Assembly: GCA_949289715.1 (NCBI GenBank)
Contig: CASEPJ010000159.1
Location: forward strand, 1 to 13,048
Reading direction: 5' to 3'
DNA: 13,048 nt
Source of the DNA: an uncultured Clostridia bacterium
Lineage (GTDB): Bacteria > Bacillota > Clostridia > Christensenellales > CASEPJ01
The notes beneath the pieces are model-generated. The model did not search any database. It was not told the DNA's origin and saw only the letters and a program-made list of their open reading frames with translations. Each line of letters opens with the position of its first letter. The first letter of the stretch is position 1. Shown here in pieces: positions 7,683 through 13,048 of this stretch. Made by a program: the position numbers and the translations under genes.

Positions 7683-8154
7683 AATTTAATGATTGATTAA
7701 ATAAAATATGTTACGATTAAATAAAGGTAAATAATTAAATAATTTAATGAACGCAAAAAATTATTACATAATTTTATAATAACAAATAATGACAAAAATT
7801 TTATAAACAACAATTGCAAACTAAATAAAATAAAGTACAAAAAACAAATTAATAAATAATTGTTCTTTATTTTATTTTTTTAAATTTATTAAATTGTCGT
7901 TTATTTTAAATTTTTGTTTAAGCAATATATATTTTATTGAATTTATTTAAACAAAAGAGTATTATATAACAGTCGGATTATTGTTGAAAAGCAGCATAAA
8001 AGTTTTTAATGCAATATTTGATGCAATAAAAGAGAGAAATAATTAATAAATAATTTTTAAAATACGACAAAATGTGTCAAAATATTTTGATGGAAATTTT
8101 TAAAAGTCAATATTTTTTCGAATATTATACATATCAATATAAATTTTAACGAAG

Positions 8155-8184
8155 AATTGATTTAATAGAAATTGATTTAATAGA
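8155..8184. repeat. Perfect 15-bp tandem duplication
   Basis: AATTGATTTAATAGA is repeated without change at 8155-8169 and 8170-8184. It lies mid-spacer, more than 300 bp before mnmA. It is probably a slippage duplication, with no function evident. Confidence 0.6.
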
Positions 8185-8337
8185 ATAAGTCGAAATTAAT
8201 AGTCGTTTTGAAAATTATATAAAAATTAAAATAAAATTCAGTTTGTTTTTTATTGAATCGCCGATGTTATTTAATTGTAAGCAGTTTTTAATTAAAAGTT
8301 CAAATTTAAAAAATTGACTTTTAAAAAAGCAGATTAT

Positions 8338-8364
8338 CTGTCAAAAAATTTTTTTGGGTATAAT
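8338..8364 (+). promoter_or_regulatory. Possible promoter of mnmA
   Basis: A perfect TATAAT at 8359-8364 is the best -10 box in the spacer. The only -35 candidate is CTGTCA (8338-8343), four of six matches with a short 15-bp gap. Transcription would start near 8371, giving a leader of about 130 nt without obvious structure or riboswitch features. Confidence 0.35.
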
Positions 8365-8494
8365 CTATTTGTTTTATAAGTTTAGAATTGAATAATTGAA
8401 AACCGCTTAATAAAAAAATTAAAAATCATTAAAATTTTAAAACGCAAATTAAATTTGTTAAAATTTGTAAAATATAAAAATCGGATATTTAAAT

Positions 8495-8506
8495 GAGGTG
8501 AGTATG
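8495..8506 (+). promoter_or_regulatory. Ribosome binding site that decides the mnmA start
   Basis: GAGGTG at 8495-8500 is complementary to the 16S rRNA 3' end. An upstream GTG at 8498 is in frame but lies inside this site, so it cannot use it. The ATG at 8504, five bases after GAGG, is correctly placed and gives the N-terminus MKTVVVGMSGG, typical of MnmA. Confidence 0.85.
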
Positions 8507-9568
8507 AAAACCGTAGTTGTAGGTATGAGCGGAGGAGTAGACAGTTCCGTTGCAGCCTTGCTTTTAAAGGAAAAAGGATATAACGTAATAGGACTATTTA
8601 TGTATAATTGGGAAGAACAGCAAGACGGCGTTTGTACGGCGGAAGAAGATTATACCGATGTAAGAAAGGTTTGCAACAAAATAGGAATCCCTTACTATAC
8701 CGTCAATTTCGTAAAGGAATACAGAGAAAGAGTATTTGAGGAATTTTTAGAAAAATATCAAGCGGGACTTACCCCTAATCCCGATGTATTGTGTAACAGG
8801 GAGATTAAATTCGGACCTTTTTTGGATTATGCGAAAAAATTAGGTGCCGATAAAATTGCAACCGGTCATTATGCGGGTGTAGAAGAGAGAGATGGAAAAT
8901 TCTTTTTATTAAGAGCAAAAGATTTAAATAAAGACCAATCTTATTTTCTCAATCAGTTAAGACAAAACCAGTTAAGCGAAGTTATTTTTCCTTTAAGCGA
9001 TATTATTAAACCGGAAGTGAGAAAAATTGCCGAAAAATACAATCTATCAACCAGTAAGAAAAAAGATTCCACGGGCATTTGTTTTATAGGAGAAAGAAAT
9101 TTCAGAAAATTTCTTTCACAATATTTTCCCGATAATCCCGGGGACATATGCACGCTCGATAAAAAAGTTATAGGCAAACATAAAGGGTTGATGTATTATA
9201 CTTTAGGACAAAGACGTGGTTTGGGTTTAGGCGGCGATACGGGAGGGGAAAGATGGTTCGTAATTAAAAAAGATTTAAAAGAAAATATATTATATGTTTC
9301 TTTGGGGGAAGACGGCGAATTGTTTTCAAAAGGTCTTACTTGTCCTTTATTTAACTGGATTCCGAAGATGCCTGCGGAAAGCACTATAAGATGCACCGCT
9401 AAAACAAGATACAGACAAGATGATGTGGAAGTAACCGTAAAAATTAAAAATAACGGCATAGAAGCATTTTTCGACAAACCTCAAAGGGCGGTAACTCCGG
9501 GGCAATGGATTGTTCTTTATGACGGGCAATATTGTTTGGGCGGAGGAGAAATAGGCGAAATTTTATAA
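8504..9568 (+). CDS. mnmA: tRNA-specific 2-thiouridylase MnmA
   Basis: A 354-residue enzyme that places sulfur on C2 of the wobble uridine U34 in Lys, Glu and Gln tRNAs. It adenylates the base with ATP and transfers sulfur from a cysteine persulfide. The PP-loop SGGVDSS is at 9-15. The two catalytic cysteines are C97 in NPDVLCNREIKF (92-103) and C193 in DSTGICFIGERNF (188-200). DLNKDQSYFL at 140-149 is also characteristic. The catalytic domain is followed by the central and beta-barrel C-terminal domains. Length and motifs are complete. It is a single gene with long spacers on both sides; no cysteine desulfurase, its usual sulfur donor, is present in the window. No clear terminator follows. 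An 8-bp complementary pair (9524-9531 with 9583-9590, then four T) overlaps the gene end, but the loop is long. Confidence 0.97.
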   Translation: MKTVVVGMSGGVDSSVAALLLKEKGYNVIGLFMYNWEEQQDGVCTAEEDYTDVRKVCNKIGIPYYTVNFVKEYRERVFEEFLEKYQAGLTPNPDVLCNREIKFGPFLDYAKKLGADKIATGHYAGVEERDGKFFLLRAKDLNKDQSYFLNQLRQNQLSEVIFPLSDIIKPEVRKIAEKYNLSTSKKKDSTGICFIGERNFRKFLSQYFPDNPGDICTLDKKVIGKHKGLMYYTLGQRRGLGLGGDTGGERWFVIKKDLKENILYVSLGEDGELFSKGLTCPLFNWIPKMPAESTIRCTAKTRYRQDDVEVTVKIKNNGIEAFFDKPQRAVTPGQWIVLYDGQYCLGGGEIGEIL

Positions 9569-9955
9569 ATTTAATATTTTTGTATTGCCCTTTTATCAAT
9601 TTAATATTTGTATTTTTTTATAAAATAAATTTTAAATAATGGAAAAATTTAAAAAATTAAGGATTTTGTATAAATTGTATAAAAATAGTCGAAAAACTAC
9701 ATAAATATAACCAAAAATAAACATAACCAAATTATTTAAAAATTTTTATATTTTAAATAGAAAAATATAGGATTAATATAATTTTTATTTTAAAAATAAT
9801 CGGATTAAAACAATATAATAAAGTGTATTGGATAGTAAACAAAATTAACTAATATAAAATATTAACTATAAAAAACAACGATGCATCGTTGTTTAATTTG
9901 CGCTTTGGGAGATATGCAGCATTATAAAATTAATAAATTAATATAAAATTATTAT
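9569..9955. other. AT-rich spacer between mnmA and the CotH-family gene
   Basis: No gene is visible. The left end holds an imperfect A/T direct repeat (about 9568-9585 and 9598-9615) around TATTGCCCTTTT, which may be part of a weak terminator of mnmA. The right half holds the 22-bp palindrome at 9873-9894, immediately followed by a small G/C-richer patch (about 9899-9921) whose role I cannot name. Confidence 0.6.
9873..9894. repeat. 22-bp perfect palindrome
   Basis: AAACAACGATG is followed directly by its exact reverse complement, so all 11 positions of each half match. It lies 305 bp after mnmA and about 60 bp upstream of the -35 box of the CotH-family gene. It could be an operator for a dimeric regulator. 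As RNA it forms a 9-bp stem with a UGCA loop. The better U-tract (six U) lies on the minus strand, where there is no gene to terminate; on the plus strand only a weak tail follows. Confidence 0.7.
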
Positions 9956-9984
9956 TTGCTTTTTATTTTGATATAATATATAAT
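9956..9984 (+). promoter_or_regulatory. Sigma-A type promoter of the CotH-family gene
   Basis: TTGCTT (9956-9961) and TATAAT (9979-9984) are separated by 17 bp. A second TATAAT at 9972-9977 is preceded by TG at 9969-9970 and forms an extended -10 box. Transcription would start near 9991, about 53 nt before the ATG. The hexamers and spacing are the same as in the alpha-mannosidase promoter. Confidence 0.62.
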
Positions 9985-9998
9985 ATAAAAATAATACG

Positions 9999-10020
9999 AT
10001 AAATCGGGAATGCCGTTTAT
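9999..10020 (+). promoter_or_regulatory. Hairpin in the CotH-family gene leader
   Basis: Bases 9999-10003 pair with 10016-10020 and 10005-10007 with 10013-10015, leaving one bulged base (10004) and a 5-nt loop. It starts about 8 nt after the predicted transcription start and ends before the ribosome binding site. It may protect the RNA 5' end or serve as an operator in DNA. Confidence 0.35.
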
Positions 10021-10030
10021 ATTTGCGGTG

Positions 10031-10046
10031 TAAGGAAATTTGTATG
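10031..10046 (+). promoter_or_regulatory. Ribosome binding site that decides the start of the CotH-family gene
   Basis: TAAGGA at 10031-10036 lies seven bases before the ATG at 10044. An in-frame TTG at 10023 lacks a site of its own and would add seven residues before the positively charged start of the signal peptide. The ATG is therefore preferred. Confidence 0.8.
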
Positions 10047-12338
10047 AAAAAAAGACTAATTAGAATATTTATTTTTATAATTTGCGCACTGATGATATTT
10101 CCCTCTGCGGGAGTTAGCGCATTTGCAGAGGTGGATACTTCGGTGCATTTTTCTAAACAGGGAGGATTTTACGGTGCGTCATTCGATTTGTTTTTAACAA
10201 CCGATATTGCGGGCGGAGTAATTTATTATACTACAGACGGCAGCACGCCTACAAAAAATTCTTATGTTTATACAGGTACGCCTATAAGAATTTCCGATAA
10301 AACCGGTACAAAAATTGAAGCACTTGCAAAAATCGCACAAGTTCAGGCAGAAAGCTGGGGAAACGCTTATCCTTTTAATCCGCCGTCCTCAACTAATATT
10401 CAAAAAGGAATGGTAATTAGAGCGGTTGTGGCTTTGCCGAGCGGCGGATACGGGAAGGTAACCACAAATACTTATTTAATAAGAAGTAATTTCAGGGAAT
10501 ATTACAGCGACATTGCGGTTTTCGCCATAACTTCTTCTTTTGACGATTTTTTCGGCAGCACCGGTGTTTACCGTTCCAAAGCAAATGAAAAAATTATGAA
10601 CGTCGAGTTTTTTGACGGGCTGAACGGTGCAATATTTAATCAGGATGCAAAAGTTAAACTGCAGGGAGCTTTTTCGACGAGCTTACCGCAAAAGGCGTTT
10701 TCGGTTAATTTGACCACCCAAAACACCAGCGGAGAAGAAGTGCATTATGCGCTTTTCGGAAATGATTATATGAAAAAGGGAAGTCCTACTGAAACTCTCG
10801 ATACTATAAACAGATTCAGGATTTATTCGGGAGGTAACGACAATTACGTTGCTCAGACGGGTACTTTATTTGCCGACTGTTTTGCTCAAATGGTGGCTAA
10901 CGGACTTATAGGAGCTTCTACGACTTTCCGTCCCTGTTTGTTATATGTGAATGGGGAATTTTGGGGAATATATGCTTTAAGGGAAGCTTATTCTAAAGAC
11001 TATTTTTATGAACATTATAATATTTTGGAAAAAGACCTCACGTTTTTAGAATTGCCCGCATATTCGATGAATGTGCCTACGGTAAATATCGGCATTCCTG
11101 CGGACGGTTCGTTGTTTTCATATTCTCAAAATTATTTTATCCAAAATTATGGAAATTACGATTATTTCAATAACGACGGATGGGGCAGCGAATATATTAA
11201 TGCATTTACCGGTTCGTTAGGAGACCTTGCTTCTTATTATGAAATGTACTGTTATATTTTAGAACACGATATGGGAATAGACAGTCACTATAATACTTTC
11301 CAAACGATGTTTGACATTGACAGTTTTATTGATGTACAGTTAGTGGAATTTTATGCGAATAATGCAGACTGGCCGGGCAATAACAATAGAATGTGGAGGT
11401 CTAAATCGGTTGTTGAGGGAATGATAGGTCAAGACGGCAAGTGGCGTCATGCGTTGCACGACCTGGATTGGGGATTTAAAAATCCTTATACGAATAATGC
11501 TGCCGGTCAGGGAGAAACGGTTATCGATTTGCATATGGGGTTGGTTCCCGTATCTACTTCAGCCGATTATCCGGGAGGATTAAATCCGAGATGGGCGACC
11601 ATTTATCTTAGAAAATTGCAGGCTAATAAAGATTTCAGAGACAGATTTATTGATAGATATATGTATTTATACAATACGAATTTCAATTCGAATATTGTTT
11701 ACAAGCAGGTTTCGGATTTGTTCGACAGTATAGAAATGTATATTTCGGATTATTGCGTAAGATGGAATATTAACGAAGCTACCTACAGAAGCGCTATTGA
11801 AACTAGTTTGAATTTTGCATTGAACAGAAACGGGGCTTTATATAATGAAATGGTAAATTCCTTTAAAGAATCCTGGGGCTTCGGCAACATGAATACTATT
11901 AACCTCAAAGGTTTTAAAAATACCGACGATATAAAAGTAATGTTCGGCAACAAAAATAATATTTATTCTCCTTATGACGTTATCGATACTACCGTTTATT
12001 ATCTCGATACCGAAAAAATGACGGTTTCCGTTGCTGATGACGTTGATGATTTTGATTGTTTTGTAGTAACTTATGGGGCACAGGAACCTGTAACGATATA
12101 TGACAGAAGTTTTGAACTGAAAACCATCAGCGGTTACGTCAATGTGGAAATACGTTATTCAGACAAGGAAGAAAAACCTTCTCAAAGCGATTTAACGGAA
12201 AACAAGGGAGGTTCTCAGGATACGTCTTTAAATATTAAAGACGATTTCGTAAAAGGCATAATAATAGGCGGTTCCATATTTGCTGTGGTTGCAGGAGTAT
12301 GTGCGGTTATTTTAATAAAAACATTTAAAAAGGGTTAA
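10044..12338 (+). CDS. Secreted, membrane-anchored CotH-family protein with chitobiase-C-like domain
   Basis: A 764-residue exported protein. Residues 1-28 are a signal peptide with a basic start, hydrophobic core and AFA end. A beta domain at about 35-150 contains YYTTDGSTP (61-69), typical of chitobiase/beta-hexosaminidase C-terminal domains found on surface proteins. The CotH kinase-like domain covers about 165-610: LQGAFSTSLPQKAF (206-219) with K217 in the position of the nucleotide-binding lysine, VNGEFWGIYALRE (302-314), and HDLDWGF (472-478) with D473 and D475 as probable metal or catalytic residues. A beta-rich region (about 615-710), a polar linker and a membrane segment (738-758) ending in KTFKKG follow. 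The main body thus faces outside. CotH in Bacillus spores phosphorylates coat proteins; the substrate here is unknown. It has its own promoter and is probably co-transcribed with the deaminase gene 37 bp downstream. Confidence 0.88.
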   Translation: MKKRLIRIFIFIICALMIFPSAGVSAFAEVDTSVHFSKQGGFYGASFDLFLTTDIAGGVIYYTTDGSTPTKNSYVYTGTPIRISDKTGTKIEALAKIAQVQAESWGNAYPFNPPSSTNIQKGMVIRAVVALPSGGYGKVTTNTYLIRSNFREYYSDIAVFAITSSFDDFFGSTGVYRSKANEKIMNVEFFDGLNGAIFNQDAKVKLQGAFSTSLPQKAFSVNLTTQNTSGEEVHYALFGNDYMKKGSPTETLDTINRFRIYSGGNDNYVAQTGTLFADCFAQMVANGLIGASTTFRPCLLYVNGEFWGIYALREAYSKDYFYEHYNILEKDLTFLELPAYSMNVPTVNIGIPADGSLFSYSQNYFIQNYGNYDYFNNDGWGSEYINAFTGSLGDLASYYEMYCYILEHDMGIDSHYNTFQTMFDIDSFIDVQLVEFYANNADWPGNNNRMWRSKSVVEGMIGQDGKWRHALHDLDWGFKNPYTNNAAGQGETVIDLHMGLVPVSTSADYPGGLNPRWATIYLRKLQANKDFRDRFIDRYMYLYNTNFNSNIVYKQVSDLFDSIEMYISDYCVRWNINEATYRSAIETSLNFALNRNGALYNEMVNSFKESWGFGNMNTINLKGFKNTDDIKVMFGNKNNIYSPYDVIDTTVYYLDTEKMTVSVADDVDDFDCFVVTYGAQEPVTIYDRSFELKTISGYVNVEIRYSDKEEKPSQSDLTENKGGSQDTSLNIKDDFVKGIIIGGSIFAVVAGVCAVILIKTFKKG

Positions 12339-12375
12339 TTAAAAAGCATAAAGAATTGGTTTTACGAGGTGTACG

Positions 12376-12828
12376 ATGGATAAATGGGATATGAGGTTTA
12401 TGAATATGTGCGAAACGGTTGCAACATGGTCTAGTTGTTTCCAGGAAAATCGCCAGATAGGAGCTGTTATAGTAAAGGACAAAAGAATCGTGGCGACGGG
12501 TTATAACGGTGCTCCGCAGGGAGTAACCAGCTGCAAGGACAGAAAAGAGTGTTTGAGAAGAAAACTTAATATTCCTTCCGGAACAAAACACGAACTTTGT
12601 TATGCCGTTCATGCGGAGCAAAACGCAATTATTCAGGCGGCAAAATTGGGAATTATAATAGACGGTGCAACACTGTATTGTACTCATCAGCCTTGTTCAA
12701 TTTGTGCAAAAATGATAATAAATTCCGGTATTAAAAAAGTTGTTTATAAAGAGGGATATCCCGATGAATGGACTTTGCAATTATTTAAAGAGGCTGACGT
12801 GGAATGTGTAAAATACGAAAATATTTAA
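12376..12828 (+). CDS. comEB: Deoxycytidylate (dCMP) deaminase
   Basis: A 150-residue zinc enzyme that converts dCMP to dUMP, supplying thymidylate synthesis in the cytoplasm. The zinc and catalytic signature is complete: H79 and E81 in HAEQNAI and C107 and C110 in PCSIC. GYNGAPQGVTSC at 42-53 is characteristic of dCMP deaminases rather than of cytidine or tRNA adenosine deaminases. The length is normal. GAGGTG at 12366-12371 lies the right distance before the ATG. The gap to the preceding CotH-family stop is only 37 bp and holds no promoter or terminator, so the two genes probably share a transcript although their functions seem unrelated. The symbol follows the Bacillus competence-operon name; no competence gene accompanies it here. 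Confidence 0.95.
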   Translation: MDKWDMRFMNMCETVATWSSCFQENRQIGAVIVKDKRIVATGYNGAPQGVTSCKDRKECLRRKLNIPSGTKHELCYAVHAEQNAIIQAAKLGIIIDGATLYCTHQPCSICAKMIINSGIKKVVYKEGYPDEWTLQLFKEADVECVKYENI

Positions 12829-12876
12829 TGGGCTATTTAAATATCGATTTAACTAAGTTTTATAATTAAGAAAAAA

Positions 12877-12897
12877 TTTATCAAAAATTTTGATAAA
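12877..12897. repeat. A/T palindrome downstream of the deaminase gene
   Basis: TTTATCAAAA (12877-12886) and TTTTGATAAA (12888-12897) are perfect inverted repeats around one base. On the minus strand the hairpin would be followed by six U, so it could stop minus-strand transcripts entering from the right. With so little G+C and no visible gene to the right, this is tentative. Confidence 0.35.
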
Positions 12898-12970
12898 AAA
12901 TATTTTCGATTATAAAATTAAAGACGGAGAATTATTTGCTTTTATGTAAATTTTAAATTATAAATTAATT

Positions 12971-13006
12971 AAAAACCTGTCTTATATTGAATTTGATAGG
13001 TTTTTT
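12971..13006 (+). terminator. Rho-independent terminator of the CotH-family/deaminase unit
   Basis: Eleven-base arms 12971-12981 and 12995-13005 enclose a 13-nt loop. In the plus-strand RNA every position pairs, one as a G-U wobble that would be a mismatch on the other strand, and the hairpin ends in a run of six U. It lies about 140 bp after the deaminase stop and no gene intervenes. Confidence 0.75.
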
Positions 13007-13048
13007 AAATAGATAAAATTTTTAGTTTAGGTTTATAAGTTTAAAAAT

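Larger units (their letters stand above)
7471..8337. other. AT-rich spacer between cysK and mnmA
   Basis: No gene can be supported. After a probable terminator at the left end the stretch is mostly A/T. Visible details are an isolated GC island at about 7650-7682, an 11-bp direct repeat (7695-7705 and 7715-7725) and a perfect 15-bp tandem duplication (8155-8184). A lone TTGACT at 8314-8319 has no -10 box at a normal distance. Confidence 0.6.

Noticed and set aside
7471..8503. Riboswitch or T-box leader before mnmA
   Set aside because: No conserved stem structure, specifier-like or antiterminator sequence is visible; the spacer is nearly all A/T.
6556..9568. A dedicated sulfur-relay system formed by cysK and mnmA
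   Set aside because: The genes are separated by a 1-kb spacer with a probable terminator and a separate promoter, and no cysteine desulfurase or relay protein is present.
9524..9594. Possible mnmA terminator (GGGCAATA with TATTGCCC followed by TTTT)
   Set aside because: The 8-bp stem would enclose a 51-nt loop and its left arm lies within the coding region, so it was not called as a feature, though the U-tract makes it worth remembering.
12325..12687. 120-codon antisense frame across the CotH-family/deaminase junction
   Set aside because: It is antisense to two well-supported genes, has no ribosome binding site or family motifs, and follows from the codon pattern of the true genes.
12828..12869. 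13-codon frame starting in the TAATG overlap at the deaminase stop
   Set aside because: Too short, with no recognisable features; the ATG overlap with a TAA stop is frequent by chance.
1..13048. CRISPR array, tRNA genes, insertion sequences or phage genes
   Set aside because: No regularly spaced repeats, no cloverleaf-like GC-richer segments, no transposase or integrase frames and no matching terminal inverted repeats were seen.

Overview
The window looks like the chromosome of a low-GC, Gram-positive bacterium, most likely a clostridium-like member of the Bacillota. The evidence is a strong AT bias, strong purine-rich ribosome binding sites (AAGGAG, GAGGTG) before every gene except the coupled cysK, TAA as the stop codon of all seven genes, and the gene families present: a GntR/LacI-type hybrid regulator, a ComEB-like dCMP deaminase and a secreted CotH-family kinase-like protein. 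I cannot assign a genus. I see no phage, insertion sequence, CRISPR array, tRNA or rRNA.

Layout. Positions 1-579 are a very AT-rich stretch without a gene. On the minus strand lie a small zinc-ribbon membrane protein with an Asn/Gln/Tyr-rich linker (690-1247) and a cytoplasmic GH38 alpha-mannosidase (1655-4447). Each is followed by a hairpin terminator and preceded by a recognisable promoter. A spacer of about 1 kb separates the mannosidase from the plus-strand genes. These are a GntR/LacI-type regulator (5447-6553) tightly coupled to a cysteine synthase (6556-7470), then another 1-kb spacer, mnmA for tRNA 2-thiouridylation (8504-9568), a 475-bp spacer, and a secreted, membrane-anchored CotH-family protein (10044-12338) followed closely by dCMP deaminase (12376-12828), ending in a terminator near 12971-13006.

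How the genes fit together. The mannosidase has no signal peptide, so it probably trims imported mannosides. The regulator transcribed away from it has a sugar-repressor type sensing domain and is the only transcription factor in view. It could control the mannosidase, its own operon, or both. Its two-base coupling to cysteine synthase is unexpected. MnmA and dCMP deaminase are housekeeping functions. The CotH protein is the most unusual one: signal peptide, chitobiase-C-like beta domain, CotH kinase fold and C-terminal membrane anchor.

General character. The seven genes cover about 70% of the window, low for a bacterium. The spacers are far more AT-rich than the genes (sampled lines are roughly 10-20% GC, against around 40% in the genes). 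Within the spacers the visible signals are promoters, terminators, a 22-bp perfect palindrome, short tandem repeats and one small GC island. The predicted 5' leaders of three genes each carry a hairpin-capable inverted repeat close to the transcription start. I found no convincing complete new multi-gene system; the leads are the CotH protein, the regulator-cysteine synthase pair and the leader hairpins.
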